From: UBA1067 sp050874585
GTDB taxonomy: Bacteria > Verrucomicrobiota > Kiritimatiellia > RFP12 > UBA1067
NCBI GenBank assembly: GCA_050874585.1
Contig: JBNMKZ010000040.1
Location: forward strand, 1-22,683
Direction: 5' to 3'
Length of the DNA: 22,683 nucleotides
Every line of letters starts with the position of its first letter. Position 1 is the first letter of the stretch. The notes under the pieces are model-generated. The model did no database searches. It had not been told where the DNA came from and was given only the letters and a program-made list of their open reading frames with translations. Of this stretch, positions 13,586 to 21,859 are shown piece by piece. The position numbers and the translations under genes are program-made.

Positions 13586-15295
13586 CTACCTGCCGTTGGC
13601 AATCCAGACAAGGCAAAATGCCCCAAGCTCCGGAATCCGAACGCGAATGCGTCCGTCCCCGTCCTCCATATCTAGTGCCGCGCCCGTCAGGAGGTCACAA
13701 GCACCCCGTGGCTCTATCCAGGGCGGAACATCCGCGTCGATTTCAACCCCGCCTTTCGTCCGCACGGCAAACGGATGCCGCCGGTTCAGTTGCCCACCCT
13801 TCCGGTCGATTCCCGTCTCGTAATCAAGGTTGCGGACGAGCAGCAGTGCGCCCGCATCACCGCACCATCCTTCCAGGACTTGAATGCCCCCTCGCCGAAG
13901 CGTCCGCGAACCAACGGGCATCAACCGTTCCAAGACGCGGCGATGGCGGTTCAGCGCGGCATTGAACCGTCCGATGGCCTCGCCCAGCCCTGGGTTATCG
14001 CCGAACGGATTCGCCCGCGCGTTCATCCAGTGATGGACGCGAATGCCGCGAACGCCACCGACCAGTGCGCTCCACGCGAGCATCTCGAACTCCCTCCCGT
14101 CCATTTCACAACCGCCGCCAAACCGTTCGGGAATCCAGACGACAGGACGCGGTGCAACAGCCGCAACCCACCTACCGACGAAATCCACCTCCTCGTCCAT
14201 GTAGCGATTCGGTGAGGTTCCCCAATGCAGGCGATAGGGCTTGAGGAAGACGGCATCGGCCAGCGGCGCGTAGATGGAACACGTTGACGGATAGAGTGCC
14301 GTGCAAAAGTCAATTCCACAGAGCGCCTTGGAATGTCGCCGCGCCTCGCAAATCCGCGCGGCAACGGCCGCCTGCGCCGAATGCCCGCAGACACCCGCCC
14401 GCGCATCGTCGCACACGACGTCTATCGGAAGCCGTCGAATGCGAAGGGTCTCATCAAAACCAAAGCGATTGCGTTCCTTCCTCGGCAGAGGGCGCGTCTC
14501 GTCCCATCCATCCGGTGCCACCGTCAAGACGCCAAGCAACGCCCGCACGAACCCAAAACAGGTCGCCCCGCCGGGGAATGCCAGTTCGACCAACAGGGAA
14601 TTCCCCTCATGAACAGGGGCTGGAAGTGCCGCAACCACAGCCCCTGCACGTCCCGCATCCGCCGGGCGCAAGTTGCGGAACGGAACCGCCGCGCCGTTCA
14701 CGGTGACGGACAGTGGCGGAAGCCCGGGCGAATAGGCAACCGAGATCTCCCGTCCGTCGCCCGTCACACCGAGATGCCGAATCTGCCGCGCCCTCGGGTG
14801 ATAGGGCGGAACAGTCACACGGAGCATCCGTCCGTCATCGGTCTTCAGGCGAAGCCGTCGGTTTCGTGCCCGCCCCACGGCATTGAGCTGGAAGACCACG
14901 GACTCGCCCGGGGCAATCCTCGGGGATGGATAGAACTGCCACCAGCGGGCATCTGCGAGGAGCGGCGGCGGGATGCGCGGCGGTTCGTGGCGTGCGCCCT
15001 CGACACCGAACGCATCCAACGCCTGCGTCCGATTCCGACGCGGAGGCGGCAGAACGATGCCGTCCAGTTCTGCCTCGGTCATGCGCACGACCGCCCCTCC
15101 ACGGTTCTTCAGCAGAACCTCCACCGTCAAGTCCATCTCACCTCCACCCGATGACGCGTACTGAACTCCCCCCACAAAGACATCCGCCGCCGTGTCCCGT
15201 TCTTGGCGCGGGCTGTCCTCGTGTGCCTTCGGCCGGCAGGCACAGATGCCCAGAAAGACGGCGGCCGCACAAAGCAATCGAACGGACATCCTCAT
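13586..15295 (-). CDS. Uncharacterised secreted lipoprotein, possibly glycosidase-like
   Basis: A 569-aa protein I do not recognise. It begins with a lipoprotein-like signal (MRMSVRLLCAAAVFLGICAC), so it is probably exported. The N-terminal half (about 35-250) looks like beta-sandwich sequence (VEVLLKNRGGAVVRMTEAEL). The second half has alternating strands and helices, and the stretch EMLAWSALVGGVRGIRVHHW resembles the TIM-barrel region of glycoside hydrolases where the barrel closes. No catalytic acid pair can be assigned. Its ATG at 15295 overlaps the stop of the sulfatase gene as ATGA, so the two are translationally coupled and likely act on related substrates. The glycosidase link is a weak inference. 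Confidence 0.75.
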   Translation of the reverse strand: MRMSVRLLCAAAVFLGICACRPKAHEDSPRQERDTAADVFVGGVQYASSGGGEMDLTVEVLLKNRGGAVVRMTEAELDGIVLPPPRRNRTQALDAFGVEGARHEPPRIPPPLLADARWWQFYPSPRIAPGESVVFQLNAVGRARNRRLRLKTDDGRMLRVTVPPYHPRARQIRHLGVTGDGREISVAYSPGLPPLSVTVNGAAVPFRNLRPADAGRAGAVVAALPAPVHEGNSLLVELAFPGGATCFGFVRALLGVLTVAPDGWDETRPLPRKERNRFGFDETLRIRRLPIDVVCDDARAGVCGHSAQAAVAARICEARRHSKALCGIDFCTALYPSTCSIYAPLADAVFLKPYRLHWGTSPNRYMDEEVDFVGRWVAAVAPRPVVWIPERFGGGCEMDGREFEMLAWSALVGGVRGIRVHHWMNARANPFGDNPGLGEAIGRFNAALNRHRRVLERLMPVGSRTLRRGGIQVLEGWCGDAGALLLVRNLDYETGIDRKGGQLNRRHPFAVRTKGGVEIDADVPPWIEPRGACDLLTGAALDMEDGDGRIRVRIPELGAFCLVWIANGR

Positions 15296-16587
15296 GGCTG
15301 AACGAATGAAAGTTCCTGAGACGCGGGCCGAAGAAGCGGCAGCAGGGCCGTCACCTCCGAGGGCAATGGGCCTTCCGCATCCATCCAATTCGTCGTCTCC
15401 CCCGGGTCGGATGCCAAATCGTAGACCTGCATCGGGTGCTCAAAGGGGGCCTGTGCGACAATCTTCCAGCGGTCTGTGCGCACCGAACGAAGCCATCCGT
15501 AGCGCGGCGCAATCCGCGTCTCGGAGACAATGGGCGGCGCATTGGAATGTCCGGATCGCATGGCGGACACGAGACTCCGCCCCTGCCACAATGCCGGAAT
15601 GGGCAGGCCCGCCAGGTCAAGGATGGTCGGGGCCACGTCAATCGTCCCAACGACTCCTTTCACCATCCGATTGGTGAAGCCGGCGGACAGTGCCAACGGA
15701 GGGCGAATCAGCAGCGGCACACGCAACTCATCATCACTCAGGTTGTTGCCATGCCCCGCAAAGCCACGCTCCCAGAATCCCTCGCCATGGTCACTCGCAA
15801 GGACAATAATCGCCTGCCGCCCTCGCTCCGTCCCGAGAATCCGCGTCACCAGGTTTGAAAGCGCGTGGTCGCAGAAGGCAATCTCCCCGTCATAGGCATC
15901 CACGGCACGACGGCGGACGAGCGGTGTCGCCCGCTCAGCTGGCCACCCATACGACCCCGGCGGCGGCGGAAGCCCATCGTCCGAGAAGAGCCGGTTGTAG
16001 GGAGCGGGCGGGCGAAAGTCCCAGTGGGCATCCATATAGAAGAGGAAAAGGAAGAGCGGCGTTTCGGGCGGTGCGTCTCGCCACCGTGACAGCCCGAGCC
16101 GTGTCATCACCGCCCCATCGGCGGCCGAGCAGCCCTCCGTGGCGCCGGGCAAGTCCACCCAGGCGGTTGCCGGCGACGCATCCCATACATCAAATCCTTT
16201 GCCGAACCCAAACCGCCGCGCCGTCATTGAGTTCGCCGTGACCCCAACCGTCCGATAGCCCGCCGTACGCAATGCCTCGGCAAGCGTTGTCAACGAGGCA
16301 TCGTGGGGTTGCTCGGGCAAGACCCGCCGATGGACATCGGGCGGCACGGAGGTGAAGAACGACATCACCGACGGTTGAGTCCACGACCCAGCGGAAATCA
16401 CCGTCTCAAAGCGAACAGATTCCGCCGCGAACGCGTCAATCCACGGTGTCGTTCGCCGCGTGTAGCCGTAGCAGCCGACATGGGACGCACGAAGGCTGTC
16501 AACCAAGATGAAAACGACATCCGGCCGGACATGGGCCGATGCCATCAGCGCACATCCGATGACCCACAAAAAGAACATCCCTTTCAT
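15292..16587 (-). CDS. Sulfatase-superfamily hydrolase with Thr at the nucleophile position
   Basis: A 431-aa exported member of the alkaline phosphatase/sulfatase superfamily. The signal peptide is MKGMFFLWVIGCALMASA. Metal-site motifs include ILVDSLRASHVGCYGY (Asp30, Ser31), FYMDAHWDF and LASDHGEGFWERGFAGHG. Where classical sulfatases have C/S-x-P-x-R, the formylglycine precursor, this has SWTQPSVMSFFTS, so Thr70 is at the nucleophile position and Val replaces the Arg. It therefore may not be matured by formylglycine enzyme and could be a phosphodiesterase, phosphotransferase or atypical sulfatase. The ATG at 16587 has GGAGG in good position; the longer reading lacks one. It is coupled to the lipoprotein gene downstream. 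Confidence 0.85.
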   Translation of the reverse strand: MKGMFFLWVIGCALMASAHVRPDVVFILVDSLRASHVGCYGYTRRTTPWIDAFAAESVRFETVISAGSWTQPSVMSFFTSVPPDVHRRVLPEQPHDASLTTLAEALRTAGYRTVGVTANSMTARRFGFGKGFDVWDASPATAWVDLPGATEGCSAADGAVMTRLGLSRWRDAPPETPLFLFLFYMDAHWDFRPPAPYNRLFSDDGLPPPPGSYGWPAERATPLVRRRAVDAYDGEIAFCDHALSNLVTRILGTERGRQAIIVLASDHGEGFWERGFAGHGNNLSDDELRVPLLIRPPLALSAGFTNRMVKGVVGTIDVAPTILDLAGLPIPALWQGRSLVSAMRSGHSNAPPIVSETRIAPRYGWLRSVRTDRWKIVAQAPFEHPMQVYDLASDPGETTNWMDAEGPLPSEVTALLPLLRPASQELSFVQP

Positions 16588-16628
16588 TTTCAACCTCCTG
16601 ACGATAAGAACGATTTCCATGCAGAGCA

Positions 16629-17345
16629 TCACCGCCAGAAACAGCTCGGACGGCACGTGCAATGGTTGATGCTCTTGAATTTCTTTACCTTGAGCTTCGC
16701 AAGCGTCGCCTCATCCAATGAATCCAGCAGAACTTTTGTGAGGTAAACCTCATAGCCTTCCGTATTGTCGCTTTGCAGGAGGCTGCCAAGGTTCTCTCGC
16801 GTCACGTGAATGGTTAGGTGCCAATCTGGAGACAAAACGCGTCGCTTCAACCGTTCATCCTCAAAGGGCCTGTCAATCTTGCCCCGCACATACTGAAGAT
16901 CTGGGAACTCAGCCAACCGCTCCGCGTTCAGCAGGCGACCGCCGACGCTCAGCACCCTCAGACCCTTGCACTGGACGACTTTCTGCACATCGAAGGCGGT
17001 GCACTCCCCAATGTATTCCGTCAACGGTGTGATGCCGCCGATGATGTCCGCACCGTTTTCAAGCCCCTCCGTGTGGACGGCACACCGCCTGACTCCTCCA
17101 TTTGGATTGTATGCAACCTGAACAACGGCGCCAAAGACACCATGGCACCAAAGGTATTTCTTAATCCCCAACTCGGTCGGTCGCGTCTCCCGATACCAGT
17201 AATTGGCGAGTGCGAACCAGAGGATGGGGGCAAGGAAGACCACAAGCACAGATGTCCGCATCCAAATTGAGACAGGCCGAGCATTTCGCCCGACCCTAAG
17301 CCCTGGCGAGACCTTCCCAAAACGGTATCTCTTTTTCTTTTCCAT
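16629..17345 (-). CDS. Membrane-anchored protein, paralogue 1, unrecognised
   Basis: A 238-aa protein with a basic N terminus (MEKKKRYRFGKVS), one membrane segment (about 28-48, TSVLVVFLAPILWFALANYW) and a C-terminal domain outside or inside the membrane. It is a paralogue of the protein at 17929-18699. They share the KKKRYRFGKVS start, the RPTE motif after the membrane segment, IxGxITPLTxYxG, FDVxK, LLNAERL and NRPFE/DRPFE blocks. The middle (VVQCKGLRVLSVGGRLLNAERLAEFPDLQYV) has a leucine-rich-repeat-like rhythm. The ATG has a TTTGGAGG leader that resembles the paralogue's. It follows the pseudopilin-like gene by 16 bp. Possible duplicated immunity or surface protein near the Rhs locus; function unknown. 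Confidence 0.8.
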   Translation of the reverse strand: MEKKKRYRFGKVSPGLRVGRNARPVSIWMRTSVLVVFLAPILWFALANYWYRETRPTELGIKKYLWCHGVFGAVVQVAYNPNGGVRRCAVHTEGLENGADIIGGITPLTEYIGECTAFDVQKVVQCKGLRVLSVGGRLLNAERLAEFPDLQYVRGKIDRPFEDERLKRRVLSPDWHLTIHVTRENLGSLLQSDNTEGYEVYLTKVLLDSLDEATLAKLKVKKFKSINHCTCRPSCFWR

Positions 17346-17361
17346 CGATTCGCCTCCAAAG

Positions 17362-17862
17362 TTAATTTGCTTCCTTATCAGAGTCCTTTTGAGTCATTTT
17401 CTCCCAACATCCTAACGAACTCGTCTGGCCTTCTGGTGTCCGCGTAAATATGCAGAACAATGTTCGATTATCTGACCGCAGGCCCCTCTTCTCACTCACA
17501 AGAATCCGATTCTCATCAAGCTTCTCTATCCAGTAATTAGAACACTTCACAAACTCCAAGCGCTGATTAGCCCAACCATCCAAAGAGACCGACAAATCAC
17601 CCTGAAGCAAATGAGGAGGAAGATTTGTCGCATTCCTAACAAGTTCGTGCAGCGAAAATGGAAATGTTCCGTGCCGATTCCAATACTCTTCACTCAACCG
17701 TCCAATGCGTTTTAAGACCATACAAGACACGCCCCGTTTTGCCGCGTTCAGCCGTCGCACCTTCAAATCCTTGGAACAAAGAGCGTTCTGGAGCATACAC
17801 ACCAAGACCAGTGCAAGCCCAACAAATGCAACATACTTAAAGAACTTTCCTTTTTCTTTCAT
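17362..17862 (-). CDS. Membrane-anchored protein with a pseudopilin-like domain
   Basis: A 166-aa protein with an N-terminal membrane segment (about 9-26, YVAFVGLALVLVCMLQ). The following soluble part resembles the C-terminal domain of type II secretion GspG pseudopilins: RLSEEYWNRHGTFPFSLHEL, then DGWANQRLEF, matching the family pattern of a Tyr- and Pro-containing helix end and a D-x-W-G-N-like strand. The prepilin peptidase motif (Gly before Phe-Thr-Leu-x-Glu) is absent, so it is not an ordinary pilin. I chose the ATG at 17862; an upstream TTG at 17883 has no better site. It lies between two paralogues (17929-18699 and 16629-17345) and is more AT-rich than the left half of the window. Confidence 0.65.
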   Translation of the reverse strand: MKEKGKFFKYVAFVGLALVLVCMLQNALCSKDLKVRRLNAAKRGVSCMVLKRIGRLSEEYWNRHGTFPFSLHELVRNATNLPPHLLQGDLSVSLDGWANQRLEFVKCSNYWIEKLDENRILVSEKRGLRSDNRTLFCIFTRTPEGQTSSLGCWEKMTQKDSDKEAN

Positions 17863-17928
17863 ATAGATTTTCTCATCTACCAAAGGGCATCACTTAAATA
17901 CGTTCCGTCACCTGAATGCACCCGCTCC

Positions 17929-18699
17929 CTATTCATTGTATATCTCCCTTGCTTTATCGGCTCTATCAATCCACTCAACGGTCTCAAAGCCAGGATTTTC
18001 CCAAAATGCATCTGGTGTACGTTCGTTAATATGGAAGAATTCTTTTGCCTTCAGCCTTTCTAATGTCGTCTCATCCAGTAAATTCATCATCCGCCGAGAC
18101 AGAAAAATTCCATACGCTTTTGTATTTTCGCACCTTAAGATACTGTCGATATTTCTCTCTGACACAAATATGGATAAATTCCATCCCGGCAATTCGACAC
18201 GATGCCTGAGAGACTCATTCTCAAATGGCCTGTTGATGAATCCCGTAACTTGCTTAAGATTTGGGAAATCAACAAGCCGTTCAGCGTTTAGCAACCAGCA
18301 GACATTAAGGTGTTCCAAATTTCTACACTGGCTAATCTTCCGCACATCGAATGTAATGTTATACCCAGTATATCCAGTTAGCGGAGTTATATTTCCAATA
18401 ATCTCCTCACTGATTGGAAGCATCCCCGAATGTATAGAACAGTCTCTGACCTCACCATCTAAGTAGTATGAGACATTGACAGAGGCATCATAAATACCAT
18501 GCCACCACAGATACCTCACAACGCCAAACTCGGTAGGCCGATCTTCATGATACCAGTAATCGGATATGAAAGACCAGAGAATTGGAGTAGCAAAAACCGC
18601 AAATACCAAAATCTTTATCACACTGGACGTCGGACGCGCATTGCGCTCGATGCCATCAAGCGAAACCTTCCCAAAACGATATCTCTTTTTCTTATTCAC
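17929..18699 (-). CDS. Membrane-anchored protein, paralogue 2, unrecognised
   Basis: A 256-aa homologue of the protein at 16629-17345, with the same basic N terminus (NKKKRYRFGKVS), single membrane segment (about 28-46), and conserved blocks (RPTEFG, ITPLTGYTGY, FDVRKISQCRNL, LLNAERL, NRPFE). The GTG at 18699 is chosen because it aligns with the paralogue's ATG and has an upstream GGAG; a TTG at 18714 is the alternative. Its C terminus is longer, adding a hydrophilic tail (about 236-256). The leucine-rich-like stretch QCRNLEHLNVCWLLNAERLVDFPNLKQV is preserved. The DNA is clearly more AT-rich than paralogue 1, so the two copies may have arrived separately. Function unknown. Confidence 0.78.
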   Translation of the reverse strand: MNKKKRYRFGKVSLDGIERNARPTSSVIKILVFAVFATPILWSFISDYWYHEDRPTEFGVVRYLWWHGIYDASVNVSYYLDGEVRDCSIHSGMLPISEEIIGNITPLTGYTGYNITFDVRKISQCRNLEHLNVCWLLNAERLVDFPNLKQVTGFINRPFENESLRHRVELPGWNLSIFVSERNIDSILRCENTKAYGIFLSRRMMNLLDETTLERLKAKEFFHINERTPDAFWENPGFETVEWIDRADKAREIYNE

Positions 18700-18778
18700 C
18701 AGCGCATTCTCCAAAAATATTCATCAAATAATGCTGCCAACTGGAAATTCCGTGCCCATCGCTATGCACCATCCTTCG

Positions 18779-19831
18779 TCAGTCCAGGAACCTTATCTCA
18801 TACCTCTCTCGCCACCCGGCCGCATCCCATCCTTTTGCATCCCGTCTCACATAGACCTTGCACTCCTTCGGCAGGATGTCATAACCGTCCACTTCCGGGG
18901 CATCGCCCATGAACCTGGCCGTCAAGAGCCGCGGACAATCCCAAAAGCATCGTTCCCCAATAAACTTGACGGACTTGGGAACCGTTATGCTCGTCAGATT
19001 GGTGCACGAGAGAAAGGCCATTGGCCCAATCGCCTCAACACGGGGACCCAACTCTATCCGCGAGGCCTGATTACCAAAGAGTCCCCCTCCATAAATCAGC
19101 CTAACTTTCGATGGAAGCCGGATGCTATCATTCCCGGTAACCGACGGGTATCGAACCAACGACTCCCCCGTGGCGTTATAAAGCGCCCCCCCCGTTGACG
19201 AATACTCCCTATTGCTATTCACTACGCCAATATCCCGCAAACCTCGGCATCCAATGAGTGCCAGATTGATGTCACCATCAACAAACTCAGGCAACAACAG
19301 ACGCTCAAGTCGCGCACAATTCGCAAAGACAGCACTATCCACAGTGAGTATCGACCCCTCATTGAACGACACCCGGCTCAGACTTTTGCAATCCCTAAAA
19401 CTACCATCTCCCAAAGAGACAGATCCGCCAAAAAACTCGATGGATTCCAACTGCCCACAGTAAGAAAAGGCATTTCTCCCCACATGAAGCACTACACATC
19501 CCCCCATCGCGATTACACGGCGGAGCCGCCCACATCGACGAAATGCATTCTCACCAATACGAATCAGGTTTGAGGGGAACTGAAGGTCCGTAAATTCACC
19601 GCGCCCCTCAAAAGCCCCGGGAGCGATTGAACGCACCCTCTTCCCGCCAATAACTTCCGGAATGCGAAGAGTCTCCCCCTGGGGCAGTGCACCGGCGCCC
19701 ACAATGCAGACCCCGCCACCAATCTCACCTTGCTTTACACGCCAAACACCTAATTGCGCTTCCTTACCAGCCGTCGCCGGGCAAAGTCCGCACAATCCTG
19801 TCACAAGTAATGTAGCTATCACCAACTTCAT
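18779..19831 (-). CDS. Secreted BspA-type leucine-rich repeat protein
   Basis: A 350-aa protein with a signal peptide (MKLVIATLLVTGLCGLCPATA) and a run of LRR_5/BspA-type repeats. The repeating pattern is I-G-x-N-A-F-x-x-C-x-x-L-x-x-I (GENAFRRCGRLRRV, GRNAFSYCGQLESIEF, FANCARLERLLLPEF, GPMAFLSCTNLTSITVPKSV). About eight repeats cover residues 70-320. The C-terminal DILPKECKVYVRRDAKGWD is the usual end of such proteins. These repeats mediate adhesion or protein binding at the cell surface in the families that carry them. An ATG at 19831 with GGAGAAG in good spacing starts the gene. It lies downstream of the Rhs modules on the same strand; whether it belongs to their operon is unclear. Confidence 0.85.
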   Translation of the reverse strand: MKLVIATLLVTGLCGLCPATAGKEAQLGVWRVKQGEIGGGVCIVGAGALPQGETLRIPEVIGGKRVRSIAPGAFEGRGEFTDLQFPSNLIRIGENAFRRCGRLRRVIAMGGCVVLHVGRNAFSYCGQLESIEFFGGSVSLGDGSFRDCKSLSRVSFNEGSILTVDSAVFANCARLERLLLPEFVDGDINLALIGCRGLRDIGVVNSNREYSSTGGALYNATGESLVRYPSVTGNDSIRLPSKVRLIYGGGLFGNQASRIELGPRVEAIGPMAFLSCTNLTSITVPKSVKFIGERCFWDCPRLLTARFMGDAPEVDGYDILPKECKVYVRRDAKGWDAAGWRERYEIRFLD

Positions 19832-19899
19832 TTGAACTTCTCCATATTCAGCAGTAATATCTTTGGCGCATACCCCGCGTCCCCATCAACAAGCACGCG

Positions 19900-20325
19900 T
19901 CAACTGGCAGATCCCCCTGAAGATATCCTTACAATTGGAACAAGAGCGCCTCGCATATCCCTTATCTCCCCTCCCTCCATGAATTCACGCTCGCTTTTTA
20001 TTCCCTTGATCTTTTCGGAAAACCACCTGTCCGCAAGCCCCTCGACCTTAAGCCATCCCTTAATAACTGCATGTGCTCCCGATGGCAAGCAAATGAAAAT
20101 CTTCCCATTGTCACAATCTGGATAAGGGACAATACTCACAAAGACTTTAAACCTCACCAATTCACCATCCGCAAAGTAGGCGTTGCATCCATACGCCTTG
20201 TCCGACTGGAGTCTCCTGCACACCCCATCATACGAAGTGAACAGAGGTACATAAAATCCGATGTAGATCAACAGTCCACAAAGTGAAATAATTCCGAATG
20301 ATAATACTGTCCGTCTCCTATTCAC
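19900..20325 (-). CDS. Small membrane-anchored protein, candidate immunity to Rhs tip 1
   Basis: A 141-aa protein with one N-terminal membrane segment (about 8-30, LSFGIISLCGLLIYIGFYVP) and a soluble domain of unknown type. It starts with GTG (20325), preceded by GGGAGG, and the GTG overlaps the stop of the Rhs tip gene as GTGA. That direct coupling after a polymorphic toxin module is the standard position of a cognate immunity gene. I recognise no family. The immunity role is inferred only from position, size and membrane anchor. Confidence 0.6.
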   Translation of the reverse strand: MNRRRTVLSFGIISLCGLLIYIGFYVPLFTSYDGVCRRLQSDKAYGCNAYFADGELVRFKVFVSIVPYPDCDNGKIFICLPSGAHAVIKGWLKVEGLADRWFSEKIKGIKSEREFMEGGEIRDMRGALVPIVRISSGGSAS

Positions 20326-21209
20326 TTGTCCTCCCTTCCAAATATTGTCACGCGGTTTTCGTACAACTTGACTTCACAGCCCGTCTTTTGTTCTAATCTT
20401 TTCTTCAACAATTGATTTTTTCCGATATAACACGAACGCAATTCCAATGTGCACTTGTCACAAAACTTAATCTCAGAAAACATATTCGACAATTGATTGG
20501 AAAGGACATCCTCTATAAGAGTATCTTTTCCCCAATAAACTAATGCAGCATTGTTTCCTTCCGAATACCCGTGCATAATCACCATCAGATTCTTCACACA
20601 TTCACATTCTGTCAAATGAGAGTTGGGATTAAAATCATCAACTGATGCCGTGGTATCATCACCAATTAGCAATCCCGCCCAAAACTCAGCCCAATCAAAC
20701 CCTTCCTTATCACTTACATAAGTCAAAGAAACCCCCTTCATCTTTTTCCCATTTCCCAGCGAACACCCCAACTCATCGATGTTGTCAATTGGGTCGTTGC
20801 CGCAGAAGGCGTAGAGGTTCGCGCCGCCGTCAACGCCGATGGGGTCGCGGCCGAGCCAGGCGCCGTGGATCGGGTCGTAGTGCCGCCAGTCGTAGTAAAT
20901 AAGTCCCGTCTCGTCGTCCGCGTACTCCGACGAGAAGCGGAACGGGTTGCGCCGCGCGAGCGGTCCCTCCGACACGAGCGTCGCGCCGAACGCCGCGTAC
21001 GCGTAGCGGGCTGCGACCTCCCCCGTCCCCGCGTCGACGAGCGCGGCCACGTTGCCATTCGCATCGTGCGCGTAGAGGTACGCCCGGCCGTCCGCCGTTT
21101 CAACGAAACCATTATATCCTACTAGAGTCAAGCCCAAAGTCCTCTTTATGGCAATGCATTGCAAGATCAACATACCATATTGCTTTTCAACTCTTACAAA
21201 CAAATACAC
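20322..21209 (-). CDS. Orphan Rhs C-terminal module 1 (core remnant plus novel tip)
   Basis: A 295-aa reading frame. Residues about 31-146 are the end of an Rhs core: YD-type repeats, then RFSSEYADDETGLIYYDWRHYDP and LGRDPIGVDGGANLYAF, the hallmark junction. After NDPIDNIDELG a different, AT-rich tip follows (150-295). The N-terminal 30 residues are AT-rich and not Rhs-like, so the module looks truncated, like displaced Rhs tips that sit silent downstream of a full gene. The tip has LMVIMHGYSEG (His213-Gly214) and TLELRSCYIG (Cys260), each after a hydrophobic strand. This is the pattern of clan CD (caspase-like) peptidases and DUF4347-type domains. Start codon is uncertain: GTG 21209, or it may need fusion to a longer Rhs gene to be expressed. 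Confidence 0.8.
   Translation of the reverse strand: MYLFVRVEKQYGMLILQCIAIKRTLGLTLVGYNGFVETADGRAYLYAHDANGNVAALVDAGTGEVAARYAYAAFGATLVSEGPLARRNPFRFSSEYADDETGLIYYDWRHYDPIHGAWLGRDPIGVDGGANLYAFCGNDPIDNIDELGCSLGNGKKMKGVSLTYVSDKEGFDWAEFWAGLLIGDDTTASVDDFNPNSHLTECECVKNLMVIMHGYSEGNNAALVYWGKDTLIEDVLSNQLSNMFSEIKFCDKCTLELRSCYIGKNQLLKKRLEQKTGCEVKLYENRVTIFGREDK
20791..20999. repeat. Rhs core repeat, copy 1
   Basis: This 209-bp GC-rich stretch matches 22472-22680 with about a dozen differences by eye and no indels. It encodes the conserved end of the Rhs core. It is flanked by AT-rich DNA on the tip side and serves as the likely recombination site for tip exchange. Confidence 0.9.
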
Positions 21210-21859
21210 TATAATGTCACCTTACTTAGATAGAATAACAAATAACCACTTTCGTTCCTAACTACTAACAGTGTACTTGCCTCAAGCGAATAGTGCCTAA
21301 TCTCTTGAATGTTTCCCAATGTGATATTTTCCAGTGCCGAGACTCTTCTGATAGCCTCAACCACTGATGATTCTCCTGATGCATCTTCAGCCAAACCCCA
21401 CGACGGAACAACACCCTCAAACGAGAAAACAGCCTCTGCCTCTCGGAATAATCTTCCGCCTATGCATTTAAGTCTCGCGCTGGGGATATGGGATACTCTC
21501 TCAATTTCTCGCTTCATATCAGTTAAACTTGGACCAACGATCAAGGCGGTAAAGAGAAAAAAGCCGAACAGGACAATGGTAAGAAACAAGAATAAAAAGG
21601 CGATCACAAATCTTCCCTTGATGAGAGCCACTACCGAAAAGAGAAGTTCCAGCGCAACACAAACCAACAGCAGACTCGGCAGGGCGAACTGCAAAATCCC
21701 CGAACACTTACTTGTAGCCGAAAGGGGAAACGAGAAAATAACAGTCATTAATCCGCAAAACCCCATAACAACTGGGAATAAGGTCAAACCGCTTAACCCT
21801 ATTCTCTTTATTTTCAGATTTATGTTCTTGCCAATCGCCAACCTGTTTATTTGCAACAT
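21209..21859 (-). CDS. Multi-pass membrane protein, candidate immunity to Rhs tip 2
   Basis: A 216-aa protein with three membrane segments in its first half (about 20-45, 52-80 and 82-108: VVMGFCGLMTVIFSF, LPSLLLVCVALELLFSVVAL, FLFLFLTIVLFGFFLF). A soluble C-terminal domain follows (about 115-216). I chose the ATG at 21859 because AAGGAG sits about 7 nt upstream; the ATG at 21865 is too close to it. The start overlaps the end of the second Rhs tip (stop at 21847) by 13 nt, so the two are coupled. That position, plus low GC content and no family match, fits a cognate immunity protein, perhaps against a membrane-acting toxin. Function is inferred from context. Confidence 0.65.
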   Translation of the reverse strand: MLQINRLAIGKNINLKIKRIGLSGLTLFPVVMGFCGLMTVIFSFPLSATSKCSGILQFALPSLLLVCVALELLFSVVALIKGRFVIAFLFLFLTIVLFGFFLFTALIVGPSLTDMKREIERVSHIPSARLKCIGGRLFREAEAVFSFEGVVPSWGLAEDASGESSVVEAIRRVSALENITLGNIQEIRHYSLEASTLLVVRNESGYLLFYLSKVTL

